Positions 22,147 to 31,612 of a DNA stretch of 57,892 nucleotides are shown here, piece by piece (the stretch's first letter is position 1; each line of letters begins with the position of its first letter). The notes under the pieces are model-generated. The model did no database searches, was not told where the DNA came from, and saw only the letters and a list, made by a program, of their open reading frames with translations. Source of the DNA: Prevotella sp. (GTDB lineage Bacteria; Bacteroidota; Bacteroidia; Bacteroidales; Bacteroidaceae). A program made the position numbers and the translations under genes. Location: positions 1-57,892 of the forward strand of contig JAFPTC010000068.1 in NCBI GenBank assembly GCA_017400455.1, read 5' to 3'.

Positions 22147-23844
22147 ATGAAAAGATTTCTTACTGCCCTCTTGGCGCTTGGCAGCTGCCTGCTGGCTCAG
22201 GCCGAGGCCACGCTGAACCTGGACTCCATATACCTTCAGCTCGACCGCGCCATCGATTCCTCGGCCGTCTTCCTTCAGCGCAAGACCCTCCGTCTCGACT
22301 CCTTAAAGCAGCAGCTCCGCCTGGCCACCGACGATGAGCAGCGCTTCCAGCGGGCCAAGACCATTTATGAGGAATACGTGCCCTTCGACAACGACTCGGC
22401 CCTGGCCTATCAGTATCTCTGCATGGACCTGGCCAGCCGCATGCACCAAGACGACCGCTACGCCGAGACGCTCATGGCCCTGGCCGACCAGCTCACCGAG
22501 TCGGGCTTCTACAACGAGGCCCGCATGCACTACGAGCAGGCCCTGCCGCTGATCCACGGCGACAGCCTGCAGAACGCCTACCTGCTGGGCCTGGTGCGCC
22601 TCTATGGCGAGATGGGCTACTACTCGCACGACCCCCGGCTGCGGGAGCAGTTCTTCCAGCAATCCGACCGCCTGCGCGACTCGCTGCTCCACCGTCTCGA
22701 CTCCACCTCGGCCGTGTGGCTACAGCAGCAAACCATGATGTGCACCAACCAACAGCGCCTCGACAAGGCCATGCGCTACAGCCTGCTGTGGGAACAGCTG
22801 TGCCCGCCCGACAGCCGCGCCTATGCCACCATGGCCTACTATCGCTCCACCATCTACGCCCAGCAGGGCAACTGGCAGATGCAGCGCCTCTGGCTGGCGC
22901 GCTCGGCCATGGTCGACATTCGCAACGCCATCATGGACCAAGGCTCGCTGTGGAGCCTGGCCGAGACCTTCCTGGCCGAGGAGCAGCACCTGGACCGCGC
23001 CCACCGCTATATCAACTTTTCCTGGCAGTGTCTCTCGCGTTTCAGCACCCACATGCGCTCGTGGCTGGTGGCCCCCGTGCTGACGCGCATCAACAACGAA
23101 TATAAAGACCAGCTGGAGAAGGCCAACAACCACCTGCTCTGGGCCATCATTCTGGTCAGCCTGCTGGCCGTGGGCCTGCTGGCCTCGCTTTTCTATGTAC
23201 AGAAGAAGCGGCGGCAGTTAGCCACGGCACGCAACGAACTGAAGGGCGCTAATGACGAGCTGGCTTCGCTCAACGGCCAGCTGGCCGGCAAAAACGACGA
23301 GCTGGAGGAGGCCAACGCCCTGCTGCACGCCACCAACGAGCAGCTGCGCACGGCCGTGATTCACCGCGACGACTCCAACCGCGTGAAGGACGAATACCTG
23401 GGTAAGTTCATCAGCCTCTGCTCCAGCTACATCGACAAGCTCGACAACTATCGCATCCGCGTGAACCGCAAGCTCCTGGCCAAGCAGTATGCCGACCTGG
23501 TGCGCATGACCTCGTCCGAGCAGCTGAAGGAGGACGAGGTGAACGAGCTGTTCGACAATTTCGACACCGTCTTCCTGCACCTTTTCCCCACGTTCATCGA
23601 CGATTTCAACGCCCTGCTGCGCCCCGAGGAGCGCATCCTGCCCCCCGACCACGCCCACCTGAACACCGACTTGCGCATCTTTGCCCTCATCCGCCTGGGC
23701 ATCGACGAGAGTTCAAAGATTGCCGAGTTCCTGCGCTATTCGCCCAACTCCATCTACGCCTATCGCTCGCGCATCAAGAACAAGGCCGCCGGCCCTCGCG
23801 ACGACTTCGAACGACAGGTAAAAGAGATTGGTATTCAAGAATAG
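22147..23844 (+). CDS. Membrane-tethered transcriptional regulator with TPR sensor (DUF6377-like)
   Basis: Probable regulator of the adjacent PUL. Residues 1-20 are a signal sequence. Residues about 25-320 are TPR-like helical repeats that should lie in the periplasm. A single membrane helix (LLWAIILVSLLAVGLLASLFYV) sits near 325-346, followed by a coiled coil (LKGANDELASLNGQL ... LEEANALLHATNEQL). The C-terminal cytoplasmic domain (about 400-565) ends in SSKIAEFLRYSPNSIYAYRS, which resembles a LuxR-type helix-turn-helix. No kinase, receiver or AraC domain is present, so it differs from SusR and hybrid two-component PUL regulators. The architecture matches what I recall as DUF6377 proteins. 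It is divergent from susC across 302 bp. Role is inferred from domains and position. Confidence 0.75.
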   Translation: MKRFLTALLALGSCLLAQAEATLNLDSIYLQLDRAIDSSAVFLQRKTLRLDSLKQQLRLATDDEQRFQRAKTIYEEYVPFDNDSALAYQYLCMDLASRMHQDDRYAETLMALADQLTESGFYNEARMHYEQALPLIHGDSLQNAYLLGLVRLYGEMGYYSHDPRLREQFFQQSDRLRDSLLHRLDSTSAVWLQQQTMMCTNQQRLDKAMRYSLLWEQLCPPDSRAYATMAYYRSTIYAQQGNWQMQRLWLARSAMVDIRNAIMDQGSLWSLAETFLAEEQHLDRAHRYINFSWQCLSRFSTHMRSWLVAPVLTRINNEYKDQLEKANNHLLWAIILVSLLAVGLLASLFYVQKKRRQLATARNELKGANDELASLNGQLAGKNDELEEANALLHATNEQLRTAVIHRDDSNRVKDEYLGKFISLCSSYIDKLDNYRIRVNRKLLAKQYADLVRMTSSEQLKEDEVNELFDNFDTVFLHLFPTFIDDFNALLRPEERILPPDHAHLNTDLRIFALIRLGIDESSKIAEFLRYSPNSIYAYRSRIKNKAAGPRDDFERQVKEIGIQE

Positions 23845-23879
23845 CGCATGAGGGAAAAATAACGGGGCAGCGCCGCGCA

Positions 23880-23985
23880 AAAAAATCTCACGTGAGAAAT
23901 TTTTCTGGGAGGCCTTCCCGTAAAAAAATCTCACGTGAGAAATTTTTCTGGGGAGGCTCCCCGTGAAAAAAACTCACGTGAGAAA
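23880..23985. repeat. CTCACGTGAG palindromic repeat cluster A (3 units)
   Basis: Three units of 43-44 bp after the regulator gene. Palindromes TCTCACGTGAGA lie at 23886-23897 and 23929-23940, and CTCACGTGAG at 23973-23982. Between them AATTTTTCTGGGAGGCCTTC and similar carry a second inverted repeat (GGGAGGC / TTCCC). 24000-24127 up to ftsZ shows nothing further. Confidence 0.85.
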
Positions 23986-24127
23986 ATTAATTGAGGGGTG
24001 GGGTCATCCTGAAAACCATCCCCTTCCTTGCAGAATCCCCTATTAGATAGAATATACCTTACTATTAGAACCATCCCCCGCGTGTGTTTGCCTTGGGGGA
24101 GGAGGATTCTCTGGTGGCTGGCCCAGC

Positions 24128-25450
24128 CTACACGAAGCTGATGACGCCCTGAACGGCATCCTGCGTGTCGGAGCGCTGCTGCTCGGTGGCGGCGGGAGCG
24201 TTCTGGCTGCCTATGCTGGCCAGTATCTCCTTGGTGCGCTTGTAGGTGGGCGTTTGCTCCACGGCCGAGATGACGTCGTCGTTGTCGAGGTCCTCGGCGG
24301 TGAAGATATAGATGTTGGGCCTGCGCTTGTAGCGGTGGCTCTTGTCGGCCTCGTTATAGAAGTGTCCGCGTCGCTCCTCGCGCTTGGCGGCCTTCTCCTG
24401 CTCCTCGGCTATGCGGGTGGCCTCCTCGCGGGTCTGTTGCTTGATGAGTCGCTCCTCCATGCCGTCGACGTTCTGCATGCCAAAGCCGGTGGCCAGGATG
24501 GTGACTTTCACGCGCTTGCCCAGCTCGGGGTCGACGGCCACGCCCCACTTGTAGATGAAGTCGGAGCCGAACTTGGCCATGAACTCGTGGACATAGTTCA
24601 TCTCCTCCATCATGAAGTTGTCCTTCGAGTCCTTCTCGTGGCTGAAAGAGATGTTGAGCAGAATCTTCTTCGAGTTGAAAATGTCGTTGTCGTTGAGCAG
24701 GGGCGAGTTGAGGGCGTCGTCGATGGCTTTCTTCACGCGGTCTTCGCCTTCGCCGTAGCCGGTAGACATGATGGCCACACCGCCGTCCTGGAGCACGGTC
24801 TTCACATCGTTGAAGTCGAGGTTCATGACGCCGTGGACGGTGATGATCTCGGCTATCGACTTGGCGGCCACGCTCAGCGTGTCGTCGGCCTTGCCAAAGG
24901 CGTCGAGGAAGCTCAGGTCGGGATAGATTTCGCGCAGGCGCTCGTTGTTGATGACCAACAGGGCGTCGACATGACGGCCCATCTCCTCCACGCCGTCGAG
25001 TGCCTGGTCAATCTTGCGGTTGCCCTCGAAGCGGAAGGGAATGGTGACGATGCCCACGGTGAGGATGCCCATCTCCTTCGACACCTTGGCAATGACGGGT
25101 GCGGCGCCGGTGCCGGTGCCGCCGCCCATGCCGGCGGTGATGAAGGCCATGCGGGTGCCGTCGTTGAGCATGTTGTGTATGTCTTCCAGACTCTCCTCGG
25201 CGGCTGCGCGTGCCTTCTCGGGGCGGTTGCCGGCTCCGAGGCCCTCGCTGCCCAGCTGCAGCTTCACGGGCACGGGCGAATCGTTTAGGGCCTGGTTGTC
25301 GGTGTTGCAGACTACGAAGGTTACGTCGTGGATGCCCTCCTTGTACATGTGGTTCACGGCGTTGCCGCCGCCACCGCCCACGCCGATGACCTTGATGATG
25401 CTATGACGCTCTTCGGGAATGCCGAAGTCTAACAGTTCATTGTTCTCCAT
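24128..25450 (-). CDS. ftsZ: Cell division GTPase FtsZ
   Basis: Tubulin homologue that forms the division ring. The nucleotide-binding domain carries VIGVGGGGGNAVNHM near residues 21-35 and the tubulin signature GGGTGTGAAP at 109-118. The GTPase-activating NLDFNDVKTVL helix follows. After the core (about residue 320) comes a charged linker (EEQEKAAKREERRGH) and a C-terminal tail with NIYIFTAEDLDNDDVIS and TPTYKRTKEIL, the latter a plausible contact for FtsA. Length 440 aa is usual for Bacteroidota. Last gene of the dcw cluster, 58 bp after ftsA; the spacer is a low-complexity repeat. Confidence 0.98.
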   Translation of the reverse strand: MENNELLDFGIPEERHSIIKVIGVGGGGGNAVNHMYKEGIHDVTFVVCNTDNQALNDSPVPVKLQLGSEGLGAGNRPEKARAAAEESLEDIHNMLNDGTRMAFITAGMGGGTGTGAAPVIAKVSKEMGILTVGIVTIPFRFEGNRKIDQALDGVEEMGRHVDALLVINNERLREIYPDLSFLDAFGKADDTLSVAAKSIAEIITVHGVMNLDFNDVKTVLQDGGVAIMSTGYGEGEDRVKKAIDDALNSPLLNDNDIFNSKKILLNISFSHEKDSKDNFMMEEMNYVHEFMAKFGSDFIYKWGVAVDPELGKRVKVTILATGFGMQNVDGMEERLIKQQTREEATRIAEEQEKAAKREERRGHFYNEADKSHRYKRRPNIYIFTAEDLDNDDVISAVEQTPTYKRTKEILASIGSQNAPAATEQQRSDTQDAVQGVISFV

Positions 25451-25508
25451 TGTTTCTCTTGTTTTGTTATCTGTTCAAAACTCTTCGCTCTTAACTCTTC
25501 ACTCTCCA
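25451..25508 (-). repeat. Low-complexity spacer between ftsA and ftsZ
   Basis: CTCTTAACTCTTCACTCTCC-type words (about 25490-25508) abut the ftsA stop codon; the ftsZ-proximal part is A-rich on the coding strand and probably acts as the ribosome-binding region. Confidence 0.6.
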
Positions 25509-26966
25509 TCACTCCTCTGCCACGATGTCAGAGCCAAACTTCTTGATGGTGCGCTTGAAGCGGTTCCACCGGCTGTTCTCCTTCTTGCGGCGACGCTCCT
25601 CCTCGCGCTGGCGGGCTTCCTCCTCCTGGCGCTGGCGTTCCTCTTCCTCCTTCTTGCGGCGGGCCTCCTCGGCGGCCAGGTCCTCCTCCTGCTGCGTGCG
25701 AATGGTGCCGGTCTCCTTCTCGTAGCCCTGACGAGGCTTGCGGTCGGGAAGTACGGGGCCGTTGTCCTTCTGGCTGTCGTCGCCAAAGAGGCTGCGCTGC
25801 TGGTCGATGCCGTTGCCGGCGCAGTTCATGTCGCCCTTGGCCAGCAGGCCGAGCAGGGTGTTGTACATGCCGTTGTGGGCCTTGAGCTGCTCGTTGCTGG
25901 TGTTGATGGTGGTGCTGACGAACTTGGCCACGCGCACCTTGTCGATGCGGGTGCTGTTGGTGATGGCGCGGTCGATGTTCTTCATGTTCGAGCCGCCGCC
26001 GGTGACGATGATGCCGCCAAGCATCTTGTCGTAGTATTCGTCGGGAATCTGGTAGCGCACGTTCTCGATGATTTCCATGACGCGGCCCTCGACAATCTCG
26101 ATGAATTTCTGGCTGTCGACCGAGCGCTCCAGGTCGATGCTGAGCTTCAGGTTGGGATCGATCTCGCTGTTCTCGGTGTAGGCCGAGGCGTGCTTGAGCT
26201 TCATCTGCTCGGCCTCGCTCTCCTCCATCTGCAGCGATGCGATGTCCTTGGTGATGTTGTTCGAGCCAAGGGGAATGACCGCCAGATGGCGCAACACGTT
26301 TTTCCAGAAGACGCTGACGGTGGTGGTGTCGGCACCGATGTCGACGAGGGCACAGCCCGAACGCTTCTCGGTCTCGGTGAGCACGGCGTTGGCCAGGGCC
26401 AGCGGGGCAAGATACATCTCGGCCACCTTGATGCCAGCCTGCTCGAAGCAGCTGTTGAGGTTCTGGAAGAACGACTTGCGCACCAGGATGTTGAGGAAGT
26501 TGCCCTCCAGACGGGCGGCACGGATGCCCACGGGGTCCATCTGCAGGTGATTGTCAACCTTGTACTCCTGCTCGGCCACGTCGAGAATCTTCTGCTCGGG
26601 ATAGTCGAGGTTCCAGTTGGCATCCATCAGCTCTACCACCATCTCCTGGGTGATGATGCTGTCGGGAGCCAGGTCGCGCCCTATGGTGTTGCGCACCGAG
26701 TGGAGCGACTGTCCGCCCACACCCACGAAGACCTGGACGATGCGGGTCTTGAGCTGGGCTTCGAGCTTCTTCACAATGTTCTGCAGGCACTGGGCCGTCT
26801 TGTCGATGTTATAGACCACACCCTTGCGGATGAACGAGGACGAATCTTCCCTGACCAGGGCCTGCACACTGATGCTGCCGTCGGGCTTCTTCTGTCCGGC
26901 AATACCGGTCACCTTCGAGGAGCCGAGTTCTATTGCCACGATGAATTCTTTTTGTTCTGCCACCAT
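25509..26966 (-). CDS. ftsA: Cell division protein FtsA
   Basis: Actin-like protein that anchors FtsZ to the membrane. Actin-fold landmarks are present: FIVAIELGSSKVTGIAG near the N terminus, the 1C-domain region after it, CALVDIGADTTTVSVF (phosphate 2) and GIIVTGGGSNMKNID (adenosine loop). Residues about 420-485 form a long Glu/Arg/Lys-rich helix (EEARRKKEEEERQRQEE) followed by WNRFKRTIKKFGSDIVAEE, which resembles the amphipathic membrane-targeting helix; the charged linker is longer than in E. coli FtsA. It lies between ftsQ and ftsZ with short spacers and is surely co-transcribed. Confidence 0.97.
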   Translation of the reverse strand: MVAEQKEFIVAIELGSSKVTGIAGQKKPDGSISVQALVREDSSSFIRKGVVYNIDKTAQCLQNIVKKLEAQLKTRIVQVFVGVGGQSLHSVRNTIGRDLAPDSIITQEMVVELMDANWNLDYPEQKILDVAEQEYKVDNHLQMDPVGIRAARLEGNFLNILVRKSFFQNLNSCFEQAGIKVAEMYLAPLALANAVLTETEKRSGCALVDIGADTTTVSVFWKNVLRHLAVIPLGSNNITKDIASLQMEESEAEQMKLKHASAYTENSEIDPNLKLSIDLERSVDSQKFIEIVEGRVMEIIENVRYQIPDEYYDKMLGGIIVTGGGSNMKNIDRAITNSTRIDKVRVAKFVSTTINTSNEQLKAHNGMYNTLLGLLAKGDMNCAGNGIDQQRSLFGDDSQKDNGPVLPDRKPRQGYEKETGTIRTQQEEDLAAEEARRKKEEEERQRQEEEARQREEERRRKKENSRWNRFKRTIKKFGSDIVAEE

Positions 26967-27018
26967 ATCTTGTTTGTTTTATTATTTGTTTTTTTCTGAT
27001 GTTTGAGTATAGCCGGTC

Positions 27019-27756
27019 TTAACGCTTCGTGCAGACAATCTGGTTGGCAAACTCCACGCTGATGCGCGAATATTTGTTCCAGCCGGCCTGGCTGAGCCCG
27101 TACTGATAGAACTTGCGCAGGCGCTGGAGCTTGCGCGTGATGCCGACGGGGCGTCCCAGGTAGATGATGTGGCGCCCCACGCGAGGCACCAGCTCCAGCG
27201 TGCTGTCGGGCAGCACGTTGATTTGCTCAATCTGGCTGCGCCAGAAGTCGTCGGCCAGGATGACACGGCCCACGGGGGCCAGCACCTTGCTGGCAAAGAG
27301 GCGTCCGATGTGGCCCGTGGCCACTGCGAGGTTGCAGGCGTAGCCGGTGTTCTGAAGAATCTTGCCGTCCTTGTCAACGTAGTAGTCGTCGCCATTGCGG
27401 GCCATGACGCGCACCACGGGCACCCGCTCGGTCACCCGCACGCAGACGTTGGCGTCCTGCGTCTTGTAGCACTCGGCCTGCTCAATCAGCTCGTGACCAT
27501 TGAGAACCTCCTCCATCTGGCGCAGGTTCACTGCTTGCAGCGGAAGGCCCACGGGGTTGACATGTTCGGCATTGAGCAGGTTGCGCACTTCGGCACTGCT
27601 GAGCGTGCCCTCGATGACGCCACGCTCGATGCTGATGTGAACGTCCTGGCACGTGGCCCCCTCTTCAGCCGGCTGGTTGAAGGCCGTGACAGCCAGCACC
27701 AGATAGACTCCGATGATGATGCTGAAGGTGATGATGAGTGCTCTTTTCCAGTTCAT
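27019..27756 (-). CDS. ftsQ: Cell division protein FtsQ (POTRA domain)
   Basis: Bitopic membrane protein of the divisome, 245 aa. One transmembrane helix at about residues 8-27 (IITFSIIIGVYLVLAVTAF), then a POTRA-like domain (VHISIERGVIEGTLSSAEV) and the FtsQ beta domain (NVCVRVTERVPVVRVMARNG, YYVDKDGKILQNTGY). Sequence is weakly conserved, as usual, but the order murC-ftsQ-ftsA and the domain layout make the assignment safe. It starts 33 bp after murC. Confidence 0.92.
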   Translation of the reverse strand: MNWKRALIITFSIIIGVYLVLAVTAFNQPAEEGATCQDVHISIERGVIEGTLSSAEVRNLLNAEHVNPVGLPLQAVNLRQMEEVLNGHELIEQAECYKTQDANVCVRVTERVPVVRVMARNGDDYYVDKDGKILQNTGYACNLAVATGHIGRLFASKVLAPVGRVILADDFWRSQIEQINVLPDSTLELVPRVGRHIIYLGRPVGITRKLQRLRKFYQYGLSQAGWNKYSRISVEFANQIVCTKR

Positions 27757-27789
27757 TTGCTGCTGATTGAAGGGATTAGACAGGGGGTT

Positions 27790-29178
27790 CTATTGACGCG
27801 ACTGCTTGCGCTTGAGGATGTTGGCCATCTGGGGCACCTGTTCGTCGAGGTCGCCGGCTCCCAGGACGACGAGCACGTCGAAGTCGCGCTCCTTCACCAG
27901 GTTCAGCACGTCGGACTTGGCAATGAGATGCTTCTCAACGCCTGGCGCCAGACAGTCGTAGATGATTTGCGAGGTGACGCCCTCGATAGGCTCTTCGCGG
28001 GCGGGATAAATCTCGGTGATGTAGACCTCGTCGAGCAGGCTCAAGGCCTGGGCGAACTCGCGATAGAAGTCGCGGGTGCGGGTGTAGAGGTGGGGCTGGA
28101 AGATGGCCGTGATGTGACGGTCGTGATAAAGCTCGCGCAGGCTGCTTGCACTCTGGAGGATTTCCTTCGGGTGATGGGCATAGTCGCTGAGGAACACCAG
28201 CTGCGGGGTCTTGATCTTAAAGTCGAACCGGCGGTCGACGCCGCTGAACGACAGCATGCCCACGCGCAGCTCCTCGGCCGTGCAGCCAGCCAGCTGGGCC
28301 ATGGCCATAGCGGCTATGCCGTTCTCGATGTTGATGGGTATGGGCTGGCCCAGCTCGATGTTCTTCACGCTCTCGATGGGCGAGACGAAGTCGAAGGTGA
28401 TCTCGCCATTCTCGATGCGGATGTTCTCGGCGTGGAAGTCGCCTTCGTCGCGGCTGTAGTCATAGCGGCGCACACCAGGCTGGAGGTTCTCCTGCATGGC
28501 CAGTCCACGATGGATGATAAGGGCGCCGTCGGGCTGGATGAGCTCGCTGTAGTGACGGAAGCTTTCCAGATAGGCCTCACGCGTGCCGTAGATGTCAAGG
28601 TGGTCGGGGTCGGTGCTGGTGATGACGCTCATGTAGGGGTGGAGCCAGTGGAAGGAACGGTCGAACTCGTCGGCCTCGATGACGACATAGTCTGACGTGG
28701 GGCTGAGGATGTAGTTCGTGCCGTAGTTCTTGGTGATGCCTCCAAGGAAAGCATTACAGTCGAGATGGCTCTGGTGCATGATGTGGGCGCACATGCTGCT
28801 CGTGGTGGTCTTGCCATGGGTGCCGGCCACGCAGAGGCCACGCATCTGCTGGGTGAGCGTTCCCAGCACCTGGGCACGTTTCTGCACCTCGAAGCCATTT
28901 TGCAGGAAATACTGCAACTCCTTGTGGCTCTGGGGCACGGCTGGGGTGTAGACCACCAGGCAATGGTCGGGATTCTTGCACAGATGGGGAATCTCGGCCA
29001 CATTCTCTTCATAGTGCATCAGCACGCCCTCCTTCTCCAGACGGCGTGTGAGCTCGGTAGACGTCTTGTCGTAGCCGGCCACCACCAGCCCACGGCTGAT
29101 GAAATAGCGGGCAATGGCACTCATGCCTATGCCGCCGGCACCGATGAAATAGACGGCTTTTATATTCTTCATGTTCAT
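27790..29178 (-). CDS. murC: UDP-N-acetylmuramate-L-alanine ligase MurC
   Basis: Adds L-Ala to UDP-MurNAc, the first amino acid of the peptidoglycan stem. Rossmann N-terminal motif FIGAGGIGMSAIARY (residues 11-25), ATP-binding GTHGKTTT (119-126), the Mur central domain (ADEFDRSFHWLHP) and the C-terminal domain (YAHHPKEI, FQPHLYTRTRDF). 462 aa. The first ATG overlaps the murG stop by four bases (ATGA), showing translational coupling; an in-frame ATG two codons later is possible. Confidence 0.98.
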   Translation of the reverse strand: MNMKNIKAVYFIGAGGIGMSAIARYFISRGLVVAGYDKTSTELTRRLEKEGVLMHYEENVAEIPHLCKNPDHCLVVYTPAVPQSHKELQYFLQNGFEVQKRAQVLGTLTQQMRGLCVAGTHGKTTTSSMCAHIMHQSHLDCNAFLGGITKNYGTNYILSPTSDYVVIEADEFDRSFHWLHPYMSVITSTDPDHLDIYGTREAYLESFRHYSELIQPDGALIIHRGLAMQENLQPGVRRYDYSRDEGDFHAENIRIENGEITFDFVSPIESVKNIELGQPIPINIENGIAAMAMAQLAGCTAEELRVGMLSFSGVDRRFDFKIKTPQLVFLSDYAHHPKEILQSASSLRELYHDRHITAIFQPHLYTRTRDFYREFAQALSLLDEVYITEIYPAREEPIEGVTSQIIYDCLAPGVEKHLIAKSDVLNLVKERDFDVLVVLGAGDLDEQVPQMANILKRKQSRQ

Positions 29179-30284
29179 TGTCTTGCTAACTTGATTACTT
29201 CTTTGGCTATGATTTCGGCACTGTTGGGCAGGGCCATGGTCAGGATGTTCTGACGCAGGCTGGCCAGCTGGCCGTCGTCCTTGACGGTGGCCATGGCCAG
29301 CGGGAGCAGCTGCTCGGGGGCTTCGGCGTCCTTGACGAAAAGGGCGGCCTGCTTGTTGACCAGGGCCATGGCGTTCTTGGTCTGGTGGTCTTCGGCCACA
29401 TTGGGGCTGGGCACCAGGATGACGGCCTTGCCCAGCAGGCAGAACTCGCTGATGCTGCCTGCGCCGGCGCGACTGATGACCAGATCGGCAGCCTTGTAGG
29501 CGGCGGCCATGTCGGTGATGAAATCCATCACCTTCAGGTTGGGAATGTTGTGGCCCTTCAGGCGCTCGGCTATCCCGGCACTGTAGTATTTGCCCGTTTG
29601 CCAGATGTATTGTATTCCGCTGTCAGCCTTGATCAGGTCAAGGTGCTGCAACATGCTCTCGTTGATGGTTCGGGCGCCCAGGCTGCCTCCCACGAGCAGC
29701 ACGGTGCGCAGGGAAGGGTCGAGGCCGAAGGAACGCAGCGCATCCTCGCGGCTGACGGTGCTCTGGAGCAGCGCCTGACGCACGGGATTGCCCGTGAGCA
29801 TGATCTTGTCCTGGGGGAAGAAACGCTCCATGCCTTCGTAGGCCACGCAAATCTTCTGCGCTTTCTTGGCCAGCAGCTTGTTGGTGACGCCGGCATAGCT
29901 GTTCTGTTCCTGAATGAGGCAGGGAATGCCCATGGCTGCTGCCTGGTTAAGCGTAGGGCCACTGGCATAGCCCCCCACGCCCACGGCCACCTGAGGCTGG
30001 AAGTCCTTGATGATGCGCTTGGCCATGCGCTGGCTCTTCCACACCTTGAAGAGCACCTTCACGTTTTTGAGCAGATGCTTGCGGTCGAAGCCCTGGATGG
30101 GCAGACCTTTTATCTCATAGCCCGCCTGGGGCACTCGCTGCATCTCCATACGCCCCAAGGCGCCCACAAAGAGAATCTTGGACGTGGGTTCCAACTGGCG
30201 CACGGCATTGGCTATGGACACGGCGGGAAAGATGTGGCCGCCCGTGCCACCGCCACTGATGATGACTCTTAGCTCGTTATTCAT
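29175..30284 (-). CDS. murG: UDP-GlcNAc transferase MurG
   Basis: Peripheral inner-membrane GT-B enzyme that adds GlcNAc to lipid I to make lipid II. N-terminal glycine loop ISGGGTGGHIFPA (residues 9-21) and the second loop VVGGYASGP, then the C-terminal nucleotide-sugar domain (LLVGGSLGARTINES, DLVISRAGAGSISEF). 369 aa, normal length. Starts inside the ftsW stop (ATGA overlap) and ends overlapping murC, so three genes are coupled. Confidence 0.98.
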   Translation of the reverse strand: MNNELRVIISGGGTGGHIFPAVSIANAVRQLEPTSKILFVGALGRMEMQRVPQAGYEIKGLPIQGFDRKHLLKNVKVLFKVWKSQRMAKRIIKDFQPQVAVGVGGYASGPTLNQAAAMGIPCLIQEQNSYAGVTNKLLAKKAQKICVAYEGMERFFPQDKIMLTGNPVRQALLQSTVSREDALRSFGLDPSLRTVLLVGGSLGARTINESMLQHLDLIKADSGIQYIWQTGKYYSAGIAERLKGHNIPNLKVMDFITDMAAAYKAADLVISRAGAGSISEFCLLGKAVILVPSPNVAEDHQTKNAMALVNKQAALFVKDAEAPEQLLPLAMATVKDDGQLASLRQNILTMALPNSAEIIAKEVIKLARQ

Positions 30285-31567
30285 TCTATATCTTTTTTAT
30301 AATCGTTTGCAGTGGCCACGTCACGGCGCTTCGCACTGCGGCTGACGCTGAGTATGGCTCCTATATAGACACAGCTGACCAGCGTGGACGTGCCGCCCTT
30401 TGAGACAAGGGGGAGGGGCTGGCCCGTCACAGGGCCTATGCCCACCGCCACCATCATGTTGATGGAAGCCTGGGCCACCAGCAGGATGGCAAGGCCCATG
30501 ACGAGGAAAGCCGGGAAATTGTTTTCGCAACGGCCGGCTATGCGGGCGGCCCTGATGAGCAGGATGATGTAGAGGAACACCACGGCAATGGCTCCAATGA
30601 GGCCCATCTCCTCGATGATGATGGAGAAGATGAAGTCTGAGAAAGCCTGCGGCAGGTATTCGCGTTCCTCGGAGTTGCCCGGGCCTTTGCCTATGATGCT
30701 CGAAGAGGCGATGGCAAAGTTGGAGTGGGCAACCTGGAAATTGTCCCTCACGCTATATTCCTTCGGGTCGTCGGGTCTGTCGCTGTGATTGAGCAGGCGG
30801 TTGCGCCAAGTGCCGAATCGGTGGAAAATCTTGGCAAACAATCCTTCACCGCCGTCCTCTTCGGCTTGCTGCGCCTGGGCTACTGTCATCTCGGTGGTGA
30901 CTGGGCCTGGCTGCTCATCCTGGTCGTCCATGCTGCCAATGGTGAGTACCAGCGTGAGGAAGATGCCTACAAGAAGCACCAAGCATCCCGTGAGCTTGCC
31001 TATCTGTACCATCGGGACGCGCCCAATGAACATCATGATGAATATGACGCCAAAGAGGAGCACGGCCGTCGAAAGGTTCTCGATGCCAATGAGCATAATG
31101 GTGGGCAGCACCAGCCACAGCACATACTTCATGGCCTTGGAATCGGCTCCCTTGCCATCCTCACGCTGCATGGCGCTGAGAATCTGGGCCGTGGCAAGCA
31201 CCATGGTTCCCTTGGCCAGCTCTGACGGCTGGAAGGTGAAGCCGGGAAGCTGTATGACGCGGTTGGCACCGTTGATACTCTCGCCAAACGCCAGCACCCA
31301 CAGCAAGGTGGCAAACGAAAGGAAGATGAGTAACGGCGTCATCAGCTTAAAATAGCGGCAGGGAATATTCAGCACCACAATGGTAAGCAGTATGCCAAAA
31401 GCAAGCGTGCCGGCATGGTAGATGATGGGAGCCATGAAGTTCTGGCTCTTATACGAGAGCGTGCTCGAAGCGGAGAAGACTTCGATGATGCTGATGAGGC
31501 ACAGGAAGAAGAATACCATCCAGATGCCCTTGTCGCCCTTGAAAAGATTGCCTAACTTCTTGTTCAT
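30281..31567 (-). CDS. ftsW: SEDS peptidoglycan polymerase FtsW
   Basis: Integral membrane glycosyltransferase of the divisome that polymerises lipid II with its partner PBP (the FtsI homologue of this cluster). About ten membrane helices. SEDS landmarks include GFTFQPSELAKGTMV, GKGPGNSEEREYLPQAFSDF and GIGPVTGQPLPLVSKGGTS. The extracytoplasmic loop before the GKGPGNS motif (about residues 212-285) is long and acidic (AQAQQAEEDGGEGLF), somewhat larger than in model FtsW. 428 aa. Starts 45 bp after murD. Confidence 0.96.
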   Translation of the reverse strand: MNKKLGNLFKGDKGIWMVFFFLCLISIIEVFSASSTLSYKSQNFMAPIIYHAGTLAFGILLTIVVLNIPCRYFKLMTPLLIFLSFATLLWVLAFGESINGANRVIQLPGFTFQPSELAKGTMVLATAQILSAMQREDGKGADSKAMKYVLWLVLPTIMLIGIENLSTAVLLFGVIFIMMFIGRVPMVQIGKLTGCLVLLVGIFLTLVLTIGSMDDQDEQPGPVTTEMTVAQAQQAEEDGGEGLFAKIFHRFGTWRNRLLNHSDRPDDPKEYSVRDNFQVAHSNFAIASSSIIGKGPGNSEEREYLPQAFSDFIFSIIIEEMGLIGAIAVVFLYIILLIRAARIAGRCENNFPAFLVMGLAILLVAQASINMMVAVGIGPVTGQPLPLVSKGGTSTLVSCVYIGAILSVSRSAKRRDVATANDYKKDIE

Positions 31568-31612
31568 GACTGTAGGATTTTGACTGTAGACGTTAGTCTG
31601 TGTATTCTCTAT

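Noticed and set aside
23880-23985. CRISPR array
   Set aside because: The units are tandem with conserved, not unique, intervening sequence, only two or three units per locus, and no cas genes are nearby.
25419-26999. 526-codon plus-strand frame opposite ftsA
   Set aside because: Antisense to a firmly assigned ftsA; the Leu/Val/His-rich translation is the usual mirror of Glu/Lys/Asp-rich coding sequence.
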